DNA of 64,000 nucleotides from Agaricicola taiwanensis (GTDB lineage: Bacteria > Pseudomonadota > Alphaproteobacteria > Rhizobiales > Methylopilaceae): positions 124,001 to 188,000 of the forward strand of contig NZ_BMCP01000001.1 of NCBI RefSeq assembly GCF_014635245.1. Direction: 5' to 3'. Both the position numbers and the translations under genes were made by a program. Positions 18,639-27,133 of the stretch are shown piece by piece. Position 1 is the first letter of the stretch, and each line of letters starts with the position of its first letter. The notes beneath the pieces are model-generated. The model saw only the letters and a program-made list of their open reading frames with translations, did no database searches and was not told where the DNA came from.

Positions 18639-19109
18639 TCAATCCTCGCCGTGCTCGCCGGCCGGCCTGCGAGACGCTTTCAGCTTCAGATCGATGCGCT
18701 CGCGCCGATCGACACCCAGCAGTTCGGAAACACGCCAGAGGATGTTGTCCTCCAGCTCATGCACGCCGCCATCGGCATAGATCAGTTCCCACATGGCGCT
18801 GACCAGTGACAACCGCGCCTCCCGGTCGTAATCGCGCTTGATGGTGCTGGTGAACTCATAAAGATCCACGGCTTCGCGGTCGATCCGCGTCGCCTCCTCG
18901 ATGAGGGCGTCGGTTGCGTCATCGCTCAACGAGAACCTGGCGGCGACGATGCGCTTGAGCGCCGCCTTCTCCTCGTCCTCTACGATGCCATCCGCCGCCA
19001 GCACATGGCACATCAGCGCCACCGCCGCGATCTGGGTGCCATCGGCATCCAGCGGCCTGTCATCGGGATCCAGGAGGCGGTTTACGAAGGAGCGAACGCG
19101 ATCGAGCAT
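18639..19109 (-). CDS. TerB-like (tellurite-resistance-fold) protein
   Basis: A 156-residue all-helical protein of the TerB fold. Hallmarks are ALMCHVLAADGIVEDEEKAAL and SAMWELIYADGGVHELEDNIL, the two acidic A-D-G-x-x-x-x-E/D repeats that bind metal in TerB. There is no other ter gene nearby, so tellurite resistance itself is not implied; a stress or metal-sensing role is inferred. ATG at 19109 (MLDRVRSFVNRLL) is preferred because family members start this way; upstream ATGs add an unconserved leader. Confidence 0.83.
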   Translation of the reverse strand: MLDRVRSFVNRLLDPDDRPLDADGTQIAAVALMCHVLAADGIVEDEEKAALKRIVAARFSLSDDATDALIEEATRIDREAVDLYEFTSTIKRDYDREARLSLVSAMWELIYADGGVHELEDNILWRVSELLGVDRRERIDLKLKASRRPAGEHGED

Positions 19110-19259
19110 ATCGGGCACTATAGCCAAGTCAGCAAAGCTGACCATATCGGCTGCCCCGGAATCGCAGGGGCGCGACCGGAGAACGCACGGTCCGTGTCGT
19201 TTGGGTGACTCAAAGGCCCTCCCCGTCACAAGCGTGATGGAGCGCGCCAGTTATCCGCC

Positions 19260-19472
19260 TCATCCCTCCAGCGGCCGAGCCTCGTCAGGCAGCATGATGG
19301 GGATGCCGTCGCGAATGGGATAGGCGAGCTTTGCCGGCCGCGAGATCAGCTCCTGGCGCTCCGCGTCATATTCCAGTGTCGCCTTGGTCAGCGGGCAGAC
19401 GAGGATTTCCAGCAGCTTGGGATCGACGCCCTTGAGGGTCGGGCCGGTGGGACCAGGGGTGCTTTCGCTCAT
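19260..19472 (-). CDS. Trm112-family protein
   Basis: A 70-residue protein with the family core [29 protein letters not shown] and [17 protein letters not shown]. Trm112 homologues stabilise methyltransferases in eukaryotes and archaea; the bacterial role is unproven. Only one cysteine of the usual zinc site is present, as in most proteobacterial members. It follows the LON-domain gene by 15 bases in the same direction. Confidence 0.9.
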   Translation of the reverse strand: MSESTPGPTGPTLKGVDPKLLEILVCPLTKATLEYDAERQELISRPAKLAYPIRDGIPIMLPDEARPLEG

Positions 19473-19487
19473 CTCGACGTCCTCATG

Positions 19488-20162
19488 TCACTGCAGCGAC
19501 GGATTGTTATCACCGCCTCCGGTCTTGGCGATATCCATTTCCGCCAGCGCCACCAGAAGATCCGCCCGTGCCTTCAGGTCTGGCGCTTCCAGGAAAGCCT
19601 GTTTCTCGCGCGGACCGAAGGGGGAGGTCATGGCAAGGGCATTGATCAGATCTTCCAGCGGCGCCCGCTCCACGCTCGACCAGTCGGCCACCTTCAGATC
19701 GTTCTCTTCCAGGTAGGCTCTCAGCGTGCGCAGCAGCGCCCCCCGGTCCACATCCTTCTCGCCGGCGCGCGGGTCGAGATCCTGGCCGAACTCGGAATAA
19801 TCCGCCCGCACCTGTCGGTAGGGCGTCGTCACCTTCAGCTCCTCGGCGACGCGGAAGCGCGCGACCCCGGTGAGCGTGATGAGACACCGCCCGTCGCCGG
19901 TCTCCGAAAAGCTGGTGATGCGGCCGAGACACCCCACCGGCATCAGCGGCGGGTGGCGGTTATCCACCGAATCCGGGTCCGGCTGCACCATTCCGATCAC
20001 GCGCGTGCCGCTCAGGGCGTCCGACACCATGGTCAGATAGCGCGGCTCGAAGATATTGAACGGCATGTCTCCGCGCGGCAGCAGCAATGCTCCCAGCAGC
20101 GGGAACACTGGTATGGAGCCGGGCAGCTGCCGGATCGTCCTGTATGGCTCGTTGATCGGCAT
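19488..20162 (-). CDS. LON substrate-binding domain protein
   Basis: A 224-residue protein containing only the N-terminal substrate-binding domain of Lon: IPVFPLLGALLLPRGDMPFNIFEPRYL, then VGCLGRITSFSETGDGRCLITLTGVARFRV. No AAA or protease domain follows. Such stand-alone proteins are common in alphaproteobacteria between a thioredoxin and a Trm112 gene, as here; the role is unknown. Confidence 0.9.
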   Translation of the reverse strand: MPINEPYRTIRQLPGSIPVFPLLGALLLPRGDMPFNIFEPRYLTMVSDALSGTRVIGMVQPDPDSVDNRHPPLMPVGCLGRITSFSETGDGRCLITLTGVARFRVAEELKVTTPYRQVRADYSEFGQDLDPRAGEKDVDRGALLRTLRAYLEENDLKVADWSSVERAPLEDLINALAMTSPFGPREKQAFLEAPDLKARADLLVALAEMDIAKTGGGDNNPSLQ

Positions 20163-20183
20163 GGAAAGGGTTATAGGGCGCCT

Positions 20184-21098
20184 TCAGGCGAAGAGAACGG
20201 ACGACAGCCGCCGACGTCCGTCACGCGTCGCGGGATCGGTCGGGCCCCAAGCATCAAAGAACTGGACGAGCTGCTTGCGCGCGCCGTCTTCGTTCCATTC
20301 CCGGTCCTTGCGGATGATGGCCAGGAGATGGTCCACGGCCTCCTTGCGCTGTCCGGCGGCCCCCAATGCCACGGCAAGGTCGAATCGCGCCTGGTGGTCG
20401 TCGGGATCGGCCTCGACCTTCGCCATCAGCTCGCCCGTCTCACCAAGGCCCGCGCTCTGGGATGCCAGCGCGATCTCGGCGCGCACGGCCGCCACCTTTG
20501 CATCGCCCGACTTTGCCGGCGGCACGCGGTCGAGAATGGCGGAGGCGGCCTCCGCGCTGCCGGACATCAGCTGCGCCCGGGCAAGGCCCGCCAGAGCCGC
20601 GACATTGGTTTCATCCTCAGCCAGCACGGCGGCATAAAGCTCGCCCGCCGCCACCACATTGCCCTCCGCCAGCGCGGCATCGGCCTCGGCGATGACATCT
20701 TCGGCGTCGGTGACGGGGCCGGCGATCCGCTCCACGAACTCCATCACCTGCGCCTCGGGCAAGGCGCCCATGAAGCCGTCTACTGGCTGGCCCTTGGCGA
20801 AGGCGATCACAGCGGGGATCGACTGGATGCCGAGCTGGCCGGCCACCGCCGGATGCTCGTCGATGTTCATCTTCACGATCTTGATCTTGTCGCCAGCCTT
20901 TTTCGCCACCCGTTCCAGCACGGGCCCAAGCTGCTTGCAGGGCCCGCACCAGGGCGCCCAGAAGTCCACCAGCACCGGCTTCTCGCGCGAGGCCTGCAGC
21001 ACATCCGCGGCGAAGGTCGTGGTGGTCGTTTCGGTCACGGCGCCGGCATCGGACACGGTGGCATCGGCGGCCGGGGTCTTTCCTTGGATCTCGAGCAT
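20184..21098 (-). CDS. thioredoxin-fold co-chaperone (YbbN/CnoX-like)
   Basis: A 304-residue cytoplasmic protein: residues about 20-130 are a thioredoxin domain with VDFWAPWCGPCKQLGP carrying the CGPC active site, and residues about 140-300 are helical TPR-like repeats of the YbbN/CnoX type. In E. coli CnoX hands oxidised substrates to GroEL/DnaK. Here the intact CxxC suggests redox activity as well. ATG at 21098 is chosen as the start of conservation. It is first in the trx-LON-Trm112 set. Confidence 0.92.
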   Translation of the reverse strand: MLEIQGKTPAADATVSDAGAVTETTTTTFAADVLQASREKPVLVDFWAPWCGPCKQLGPVLERVAKKAGDKIKIVKMNIDEHPAVAGQLGIQSIPAVIAFAKGQPVDGFMGALPEAQVMEFVERIAGPVTDAEDVIAEADAALAEGNVVAAGELYAAVLAEDETNVAALAGLARAQLMSGSAEAASAILDRVPPAKSGDAKVAAVRAEIALASQSAGLGETGELMAKVEADPDDHQARFDLAVALGAAGQRKEAVDHLLAIIRKDREWNEDGARKQLVQFFDAWGPTDPATRDGRRRLSSVLFA

Positions 21099-21308
21099 GC
21101 TGTTCCCGTTCTGCCAGGGGCGGATCTGTTGCACGAAACATGGGTCGGCGCGCGGCAGAATGAAAGTCCCCGCCGCCGCACCGGATCACCTTCTGCATGT
21201 ATCGGCCCCATGGAATGATGACAAGACGCGCGAAAGCCCGTTGCAAAGGGCCAAGATTTCGGTTTATAGGAGCGCCATGCAGCGGTGCTGCTGACGAATC
21301 TGGCGCGA

Positions 21309-21383
21309 GCGGGTGTAGCTCAGGGGTAGAGCACAACCTTGCCAAGGTTGGGGTCGAGGGTTCGAATCCCTTCGCCCGCTCCA
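21309..21383 (+). tRNA. tRNA-Gly (anticodon GCC)
   Basis: A 75-base cloverleaf: acceptor GCGGGTG pairs with CGCCCGC (one T-G), anticodon stem CAACC/GGTTG encloses TTGCCAA giving GCC (reads GGC), T loop GGTTCGAATCC, discriminator T and encoded CCA. Confidence 0.96.
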
Positions 21384-21399
21384 GATTCGCAAAATGCCA

Positions 21400-21430
21400 A
21401 AAAGCCTCGGGTCTCCCGGGGCTTTTGTCA
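21400..21430 (+). terminator. intrinsic terminator after tRNA-Gly
   Basis: AAAAGCCTCGGG (21400-21411), three-base loop, CCCGGGGCTTTT (21415-21426) form a 12-bp stem with one T-G pair; the stem ends in the T-run. It lies 17 bases past the tRNA. Confidence 0.85.
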
Positions 21431-21543
21431 TTTTGGGGTACTGGTTCGAAGGGGTATCTGAGTTGGCGTCAGGCGCTGGTTACCGCTCGGTCGCAGTATC
21501 GCGAGCCATGACCGGGGGATGACAAACCTGCAGGCCCAGGGCT

Positions 21544-21560
21544 CTAACTTGCCCTTAACC
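21544..21560 (+). promoter_or_regulatory. CtrA-like box upstream of motA
   Basis: CTAA, seven bases, TTAACC matches TTAA-N7-TTAAC with one mismatch. It lies 77 bases before the motA start at 21637, and CtrA controls motility genes in many alphaproteobacteria. Confidence 0.45.
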
Positions 21561-21636
21561 TGGATCGGTCATTTGGTTGCACCAGTAGTGGCTTCGCGCG
21601 GGCTGTACCTGCCGTAGCGTGAAGGTGGTAAAATTC

Positions 21637-22500
21637 ATGCGGCTGATCGTCGGCACAATCATCGTCTTCCTCTGCGTCTTCGGCGGCTATGCGGCGATGG
21701 GTGGCCACCTCCTCGTCCTTTGGCAGCCGTTCGAGTTTGTTATCATCCTCGGTGCAGCGATCGGCGCCTTCATCATCGGCAACACCGCGCCGGTGCTCAA
21801 GGCCGTGCCCGCCATGCTCGGCACGCTCGTGAAGGGCCCCAAGTACAAGCAGGAATGCTATGTCGAACTGCTGGGGATGCAGTATTCCTTGTACAAGTTT
21901 GTGAACCAGAAGGGCCTGATCGCGGTCGAGCAGCATATTGAAAATCCGAGCGATTCGAAGCTGTTCAACGCGTTCCCGACTTTTGCAGCGAACCATCATG
22001 CGGTCGAGTTCGTCTGCGACTACATGCGCATGTTGACGATGGGTGCCAACAACGTCCACGAGATAGACGCTCTCATGGACGAGGAACTGGAGACGCACCA
22101 CCAGGAGCAGCAGCGTATCATTGCGTCCATGCAGTCTATCGCCGACGGAACCCCGGCGCTCGGCATCGTCGCCGCCGTGCTCGGCGTGATCAAGACGATG
22201 GGAGCGATCACGGAGCCGCCAGAGGTGCTGGGACATCTGATCGGCGGTGCGCTCGTAGGCACGTTCTTCGGCGTCTTCGTCGCCTACGGCTTCTTTGGGC
22301 CCATGGCGCAGGCGCTCAGGAACATCTTCGAGGCCGAATCCAAATACTATCTTTCACTCAAGGTGGGGCTCCTTGCCCATATCAGCGGCCAGCCGGCAGT
22401 GATGGCGGTAGAATTCGCCCGCAAGGCTCTGATGAGCGAAGTCCGGCCGACCTTCCGCGAAGTGGAAGCGGCAACCGCCAAGCTGCCCGCCAACATCTAA
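21637..22500 (+). CDS. motA: flagellar motor stator protein MotA
   Basis: A 287-residue proton-channel subunit with four hydrophobic segments (about 2-20, 28-48, 165-190, 200-222), of the MotA/TolQ/ExbB family. The cytoplasmic loop between TM2 and TM3 is long; ADGTPALGIVAAVLGVIKTMG and GHLIGGALVGTFFGVFVAYGF are the conserved membrane parts. With MotB it forms the stator that drives flagellar rotation. An upstream in-frame ATG at 21619 is possible but 21637 fits the family N-terminus. motB follows after 22 bases. No other flagellar genes are in the window. Confidence 0.95.
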   Translation: MRLIVGTIIVFLCVFGGYAAMGGHLLVLWQPFEFVIILGAAIGAFIIGNTAPVLKAVPAMLGTLVKGPKYKQECYVELLGMQYSLYKFVNQKGLIAVEQHIENPSDSKLFNAFPTFAANHHAVEFVCDYMRMLTMGANNVHEIDALMDEELETHHQEQQRIIASMQSIADGTPALGIVAAVLGVIKTMGAITEPPEVLGHLIGGALVGTFFGVFVAYGFFGPMAQALRNIFEAESKYYLSLKVGLLAHISGQPAVMAVEFARKALMSEVRPTFREVEAATAKLPANI

Positions 22501-22522
22501 CCCGATCTCCAGTAGTACCTCG

Positions 22523-23383
22523 ATGGCGAAACCCACCCAGCCGATTATCATCAAGAAGGTCAAGAAGGCCGCCCATGCGCACCATGGCGGAGCCTGGAAG
22601 ATCGCCTACGCGGACTTCGTGACCGCCATGATGGCGTTCTTTCTGCTGATGTGGCTGATTAACATGACGACGCAGCAGCAGAAGGAAGGCCTGGCGGAAT
22701 ACTTCGCGCCGGGTAGCACCAGTGGCGCGGGCGGCGTCCTGGCGGGCACTGCCCCAGACCAGTCAGGCGACAAGTCGTCGGCGCCCCGCAACCCGGCGAC
22801 GGGTCCGACCGGGCAGGAGGACGGGGCGCGCCCGAACAGTTCGGGCCGCGCCAGCGACCGCGACGAGAGCCGCCCGGCCGCCGACGAGCAGGCCAACCAC
22901 AGCGCCATGGCCAGCATCCGCCAGGCGCTCCAGAAGATGCCCGATATTGCCGAGATCTCGAACAATATCGTGATCGAGCAGACCAAGGAGGGGGTGAACG
23001 TTTCCCTCGTGGACGAGGACGGTCGTTCCATGTTCCCCGAGGGCTCGGTACGCCCCTACGAGCGCACCCGTCGCGTGCTGGAGGCGCTCGCGCCCACCCT
23101 GCGCCTGCTGCCCAACCAACTGTCTGTCACCGGCCACGCGGCCGCAGCGAGCCCGAGCTCGGTAAGGGCTGTCGATCCCTGGAGCCTCACCGCCGGGCGC
23201 GCACTCGCCGTGCGCGAGATCCTGTCGGGTGCCGGGCTCCCCAACGACCAATTCGTCTCCGTGGCGGGACGCGCCGACACCGAGCCGGTCTTCCCCGACA
23301 ATCCCCACCTCGCGGCGAACCGACGGGTGACGATCACGCTGCTCAATGCGGAGCCGTCGCTGCCCCCAAAAGTTCTTCGCTGA
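22523..23383 (+). CDS. motB: flagellar motor stator protein MotB
   Basis: A 286-residue protein: cytoplasmic basic N-terminus, one membrane helix with AYADFVTAMMAFFLLMWL in which the aspartate is the proton-carrying residue, a Pro/Gly/Asp/Ser-rich linker (about 70-125) and a C-terminal OmpA-like peptidoglycan-binding domain (about 165-280, with LSVTGHAA and RRVTITLLNAEP at its ends). It pairs with MotA directly upstream. Confidence 0.95.
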   Translation: MAKPTQPIIIKKVKKAAHAHHGGAWKIAYADFVTAMMAFFLLMWLINMTTQQQKEGLAEYFAPGSTSGAGGVLAGTAPDQSGDKSSAPRNPATGPTGQEDGARPNSSGRASDRDESRPAADEQANHSAMASIRQALQKMPDIAEISNNIVIEQTKEGVNVSLVDEDGRSMFPEGSVRPYERTRRVLEALAPTLRLLPNQLSVTGHAAAASPSSVRAVDPWSLTAGRALAVREILSGAGLPNDQFVSVAGRADTEPVFPDNPHLAANRRVTITLLNAEPSLPPKVLR

Positions 23384-23676
23384 CGACAAGGCGCTCGAAC
23401 AGGATCAAGTGGGCTCAAACGCATCTCAGTGAACGCCACCCGTCGGTCGGGAATGGCCGAAAGCATGTGCTTACTAAGTGCAGGAATGAAGGAAACTCGC
23501 CGTCCGCCTTGCAGCGAACACAATTGACCGCTATGTATGTGGCCATCGATCTTGCTGACGAACTTTGTTTTCGCGCCTCGGCGCTCTGACGATCTTCCCT
23601 TCTCAATTTCGAACACTACGGCGCCTGGCATGCGGCCTGGCGACGACGATCTGTGCCGATTTGAAAGGAAATCGTC
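23384..23676. other. intergenic region motB-csp
   Basis: 293 bases without a supportable gene. A 388-codon reverse-strand frame crosses it but runs antisense through motB and csp. The last ~25 bases hold an AAAGGAAA ribosome-binding site for the cold-shock gene; the long transcribed leader typical of csp genes would lie here. The middle part (about 23430-23580) shows no recognisable structure. Confidence 0.5.
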
Positions 23677-23886
23677 ATGAACACTGGAACTGTAAAATTC
23701 TTCAACGCCACTAAGGGCTTCGGCTTCATCGAGCAGAGCAACGGACAGCCGGACGTCTTCGTCCATGTGTCTGCTGTCGAGCGCGCGGGTATGCGCGGCT
23801 TGGTTGAGGGTCAGAAGCTCAGCTTCGAGGTCGTCAAGGACGACCGCAACGGCAAGAGTTCGGCTGAGAACCTTCAAGCCGCGTAA
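23677..23886 (+). CDS. cold-shock protein (CspA family)
   Basis: A 69-residue OB-fold protein: [17 protein letters not shown] (RNP1, KGFGFI) and [13 protein letters not shown] (RNP2, VFVHV), ending in NLQAA. It binds single-stranded RNA/DNA and acts as RNA chaperone. Length and motifs are typical. It has its own ribosome-binding site and a strong terminator downstream, so it is monocistronic. Confidence 0.95.
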   Translation: MNTGTVKFFNATKGFGFIEQSNGQPDVFVHVSAVERAGMRGLVEGQKLSFEVVKDDRNGKSSAENLQAA

Positions 23887-23949
23887 GGCTATAACGCTTC
23901 TGGTCCTTGACCACGGATGTACTGGCACTGGCCATGGAAGCGTCAGGAG

Positions 23950-23982
23950 AAGGTCGGGAAACCTCCCGGCCTTTTTTCTTTT
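23950..23982 (+). terminator. intrinsic terminator after csp
   Basis: AAGGTCGGGA (23950-23959), four-base loop and TCCCGGCCTT (23964-23973) pair over 10 bases with one T-G, followed by a run of T interrupted by one C. Confidence 0.88.
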
Positions 23983-24055
23983 TCGGCGTCGCAATCGAGC
24001 GGCGCGAGGCCGAGACTGCAGCGCCGTGGCATCCTCATGTAGTGCCCAACGCCGG

Positions 24056-25000
24056 TCAGGCCGGAAGGGGAATGTGCTCCTCGCGGTCATCGACAGGGAG
24101 ATCGAAGCGTCCCTTGCCCCAGTTCTGCGCGCGCCATTCGGCTTTAGCTTCTTCGATGCGTTCCTTGGATGAAGCGACAAAGTTCCACCAGATGTAACGT
24201 GGTCCACCGAGCGTCGCGCCACCGAGGATCATCAGCCGCGCACCTCTCCCGCCGGCGGCGACCGTGATTTTGTCGCCGGGGCGGAAGACCATCATCTGAG
24301 GTGCCTCGAAATCCTGGCCGGCGATCGAGACCGAGCCTTCGACAATGTAGATGGCTCTGTCTTCATGATCGTCCGGCATCGGCAGGCGGCTTCCCGCCTC
24401 AAGCTTCACATCGGCGTAGAATGCTTCCGAGAACAGGGTTGCGGGGGCCGCTTTGCCATAGGCATTGCCAAGGATGAGCCGAACCGAGACGCCGCCGTCC
24501 TCGATGATCGGCAGCGCCTCCTTGCCGTGATGCTCGAACATGGGCGCCATGTCCTCGTGGCTTTCGGGCAGCGCCAGCCAGGTCTGGATTCCGAATAGGC
24601 TGTTCGGGCCGCTTCGGGCCGCCGCAGACGTGCGCTCCGAATGGGTAACGCCGCGACCGGCAACCATCCAGTTCAGCGCGCCCGGACGGATCAACTGATC
24701 GGCACCTGTGCTGTCGCGGTGATGGAAGTCACCGCGATAGAGATAGGTGACGGTGCCGAGACCGATGTGCGGGTGTGGCCGGACATCGATGCCCTGCCCG
24801 GTCAGCAGCTCGGCCGGGCCGGCCTGGTCGAAGAAAATGAACGGCCCAACCATCTGCCGCTTCGGCGCCGGCAAGGCGCGCCGGACCTCGAAACCACCAA
24901 GGTCGCGGGAACGCGGAACGATGAGGGTTTCGATTGCGTCAATGCCCACCTCATCGGGACAGCCCGGTTCGAGTGCTGGATTCCAACTCATAGGGGTCAT
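24056..25000 (-). CDS. pirin family protein
   Basis: A 314-residue bicupin of the pirin family. The metal-binding motif VRPHPHIGLGTVTYLYRGDFHHRDS in the N-terminal cupin (about residues 70-95) supplies the histidines; the C-terminal cupin contains RAIYIVEGSVSIAG and ILGGATLGGPRYIWWNFVASS. Family members act as quercetinases or as regulators; which applies here is not shown. A good AAAGG site precedes ATG at 25000. The LysR gene lies upstream on the same strand. Confidence 0.93.
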   Translation of the reverse strand: MTPMSWNPALEPGCPDEVGIDAIETLIVPRSRDLGGFEVRRALPAPKRQMVGPFIFFDQAGPAELLTGQGIDVRPHPHIGLGTVTYLYRGDFHHRDSTGADQLIRPGALNWMVAGRGVTHSERTSAAARSGPNSLFGIQTWLALPESHEDMAPMFEHHGKEALPIIEDGGVSVRLILGNAYGKAAPATLFSEAFYADVKLEAGSRLPMPDDHEDRAIYIVEGSVSIAGQDFEAPQMMVFRPGDKITVAAGGRGARLMILGGATLGGPRYIWWNFVASSKERIEEAKAEWRAQNWGKGRFDLPVDDREEHIPLPA

Positions 25001-25176
25001 CCTTTCCTGGGCTTTCAGGCGGCACCATGGCCGACAGAAGCCGGGTTCTGATCAGTCTGCATCGCGCGGGCGCGTTGAGCTATGGGCCATGAGAGCGATC
25101 TAGCAAGCGGCGGTCTCCGCATCTAGCGCCGCAAAGCGCTAAGCTGTGTCGCGAAAAGTGGGACGCGCCCAGCAAT

Positions 25177-26127
25177 CTATGGATCAACCCTCTCCCGCAC
25201 CCGCCCCGGCTGCTTTGAGGCCGGCAAGGGGCTTGCCGCGACCGACACCTCAAAGTGCGGCGTCTGTCCGAAATATTCGATCAGTAATTCGGTCAGGACC
25301 CGGATCTTCCGGGCGGGATGCTGGCCTGGCGGGCGGACGACATAGGCGCCTGCCGGAGGTGGTGGATGCCGTGTCATGATCGGCACGAGCGCCCCGGACG
25401 CCACATATTCATGGGTGAGGCAATCGGGCAGGTAGGCAATGCCGAGGCCGGCTGTTGCGGCGGCGACCAGAGCTGTGCCGTTGTCGGCCTTGAAACGCCC
25501 CTGCGGACGAACCGTGATGATCTTGCCGCCGTCCATGAATTGCCAGGCTTCGGTGCCCTGCATGAGTGCCTGATGGGCGACGATCTCCTCCGGCGTCTCC
25601 GGCGACCCGTGTGCCGTGATATAGTCAGGACTTGCGACGAGCTTCCCGTAGATCGGGCCGACGCGTCTTGCGATCAGATTGGAATCTTGAAGATAGCCGA
25701 CCCGTATCGCGCAATCATAACCCTCTGAGATGAGATCGACGAAGCGATCGCTGTAGCAGGTCTGGATGTGGAGTTCAGGGTGGCGTCGCGCCATCTCCGC
25801 GAGCACGAGAGCAAAGTGCGTCGGCCCGAACGTAAGCGGGGCGGCAACGCGCAGGCGGCCTCGTAGCTCACCGGTGGGCAGGATCGTTTCCCTGGCCACA
25901 TCGATCTCGGCACTGACCCTTGCGGCATAGTCCCGAAAAGTGGCCCCGGCTTCGGTGAGAGCGGCCCCGCGGGTCGTTCGTGCAAGAAGCTGGATGCCAA
26001 GTTCCGCCTCGAGCCGGAAGAGCCGGCGGCTGACGATCGACTTGGAGACGCCGAGCCGGAGCGCAGCGGCCGAAACTCCTCCGGCATCAGCAACCTCCAC
26101 GAATGTCTTCAGCTCTTCGATGTCCAC
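25177..26127 (-). CDS. LysR-family transcriptional regulator
   Basis: A 316-residue regulator: N-terminal winged helix (about 1-60; ELKTFVEVADAGGVSAAALRLGVSKSIVSRRLFRLE is the helix-turn-helix region) and a C-terminal inducer-binding domain (about 88-300; LRGRLRVAAPLTFG). GTG at 26127 is chosen because it starts the family pattern (DIEELKTFVEVA) and has GAAGGGGAA upstream; the frame upstream is unconserved. It is divergent from the isochorismatase-fold gene, its likely target, and upstream of pirin. Confidence 0.92.
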   Translation of the reverse strand: MDIEELKTFVEVADAGGVSAAALRLGVSKSIVSRRLFRLEAELGIQLLARTTRGAALTEAGATFRDYAARVSAEIDVARETILPTGELRGRLRVAAPLTFGPTHFALVLAEMARRHPELHIQTCYSDRFVDLISEGYDCAIRVGYLQDSNLIARRVGPIYGKLVASPDYITAHGSPETPEEIVAHQALMQGTEAWQFMDGGKIITVRPQGRFKADNGTALVAAATAGLGIAYLPDCLTHEYVASGALVPIMTRHPPPPAGAYVVRPPGQHPARKIRVLTELLIEYFGQTPHFEVSVAASPLPASKQPGRVRERVDP

Positions 26128-26166
26128 TCCGGCGTTCCCCTTCTCGCGACACAGCTCACCTTGAAA

Positions 26167-26203
26167 GGACACTACCGCATCGCGCGCGGGAACCGCAGTG
26201 TCC
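26167..26203. promoter_or_regulatory. inverted repeat between LysR gene and isochorismatase-fold gene
   Basis: GGACACT at 26167-26173 is repeated inverted as AGTGTCC at 26197-26203, 23 bases apart. The spacing suits a dimer of dimers on a divergent promoter, but the arms are short, so this is only a candidate LysR operator. Confidence 0.3.
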
Positions 26204-26278
26204 CGTTCGGGCAACGCCGCCGCTGGCGCATGTCTCCCGGAAAAACCAACGCCGCGCACGACGGCAGCAAAGGATGCA

Positions 26279-26935
26279 ATGATGAGCTTTCGAAACGGCC
26301 TTGCTTCGCTTCTTCGTCCCGAAGACTCGGTACTCGTCCTGATCGACCACCAGCCCTATCAGCTCACGAACCTGAACAGTCACGATCCGCACATGGTGGT
26401 GAACAACTCGACGGCTCTGGCGAAGTCCGCCAAGGCCTTCGGCGTCCCCACCATCCTGACGAGCGTGATCGCTGATCGCGGCGGCCTCATCTTCCCCCAG
26501 ATCACTGATGTGTTCCCCGGCCAGGAAGTGATCGACCGGACGTTCATCAACACCTGGGAGGACCAGAAGGTGGTGGACGCAGTCAAGGCGACCGGCCGCA
26601 AGCAGTTGATCATCGCCGGCCTATGGACCGAGATATGCGTCGCGATGCCGGTGATCCAGGCCCTCGGCGAAGGCTGGGATGTCACTGTTATCACCGATGC
26701 GTCAGGCGCCGTTTCGGTCGAGGCCCATGAGGTCGCCATCCAGCGCATGATCGCGGCCGGCGCGAACATGATGACCTGGCTGGCGCTGGCGGCGGAATGG
26801 CAGCGCGACTGGGCGCGGACCGAGACGGCGGTCGAACTGACGGAGGTGCTCAAGCAGCATGCCGCCGGCAGCGGCATTGCATATCTGTGGGAACAGCAGT
26901 TGCTCAACACGCCGGTGCCGACCACCGCAGCCTGA
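26279..26935 (+). CDS. isochorismatase-fold cysteine hydrolase
   Basis: A 218-residue hydrolase of the isochorismatase/nicotinamidase superfamily. Residues supporting this are the early VLVLIDHQPYQL (catalytic Asp), IDRTFINTWED (Lys region) and AGLWTEICVAMPVIQALGEGWDVTVITDASGA, where the cysteine of TEICV is the nucleophile. It resembles the YcaC-like group; the substrate is unknown. ATG at 26279 follows AAGGA. It is divergent from the LysR gene. Confidence 0.9.
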   Translation: MMSFRNGLASLLRPEDSVLVLIDHQPYQLTNLNSHDPHMVVNNSTALAKSAKAFGVPTILTSVIADRGGLIFPQITDVFPGQEVIDRTFINTWEDQKVVDAVKATGRKQLIIAGLWTEICVAMPVIQALGEGWDVTVITDASGAVSVEAHEVAIQRMIAAGANMMTWLALAAEWQRDWARTETAVELTEVLKQHAAGSGIAYLWEQQLLNTPVPTTAA

Positions 26936-27070
26936 TTGAAGCGGGATGACGAGGATCAGAAACGAGGCCTTGTGAAAAAGCTGGCCTCTCATCAGGCCTT
27001 GTCATCCCCTTTCAACCGGAAGGCCGCCTCCTGCCAGCCGGTGCACCGCGCACCCTGCTTCAAGCCTCGA

Positions 27071-27088
27071 CTGTCATGCGCCCGTCAT
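27071..27088 (+). promoter_or_regulatory. candidate Pho box upstream of the phytase-like esterase
   Basis: CTGTCAT at 27071-27077 and CCGTCAT at 27082-27088 are 7-base direct repeats separated by four bases, the spacing of PhoB sites (11-bp period). They lie 45-63 bases upstream of the start at 27134, a normal place for PhoB activation. Confidence 0.6.
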
Positions 27089-27133
27089 GGGACCGGTCTT
27101 AAGTCCCTCGGCTTCACTTATCCGAGGAATCTT

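Noticed and set aside
18639-19109. Tellurite resistance locus
   Set aside because: Only a single TerB-fold gene is present; no terC, terD or terZ nearby.
19485-21218. Forward-strand frame of 577 codons opposite the LON-domain and thioredoxin genes
   Set aside because: It runs antisense across two strongly supported genes and the gap between them; composition is that of a shadow frame.
14249-21383. tRNA genes as integration sites for an island
   Set aside because: Single tRNAs are followed by ordinary genes; no integrase and no duplicated tRNA 3' end seen.
23056-24222. Reverse-strand frame of 388 codons across motB, the csp leader and csp
   Set aside because: It is antisense to two certain genes and has no motif; openness is due to GC-rich third positions.
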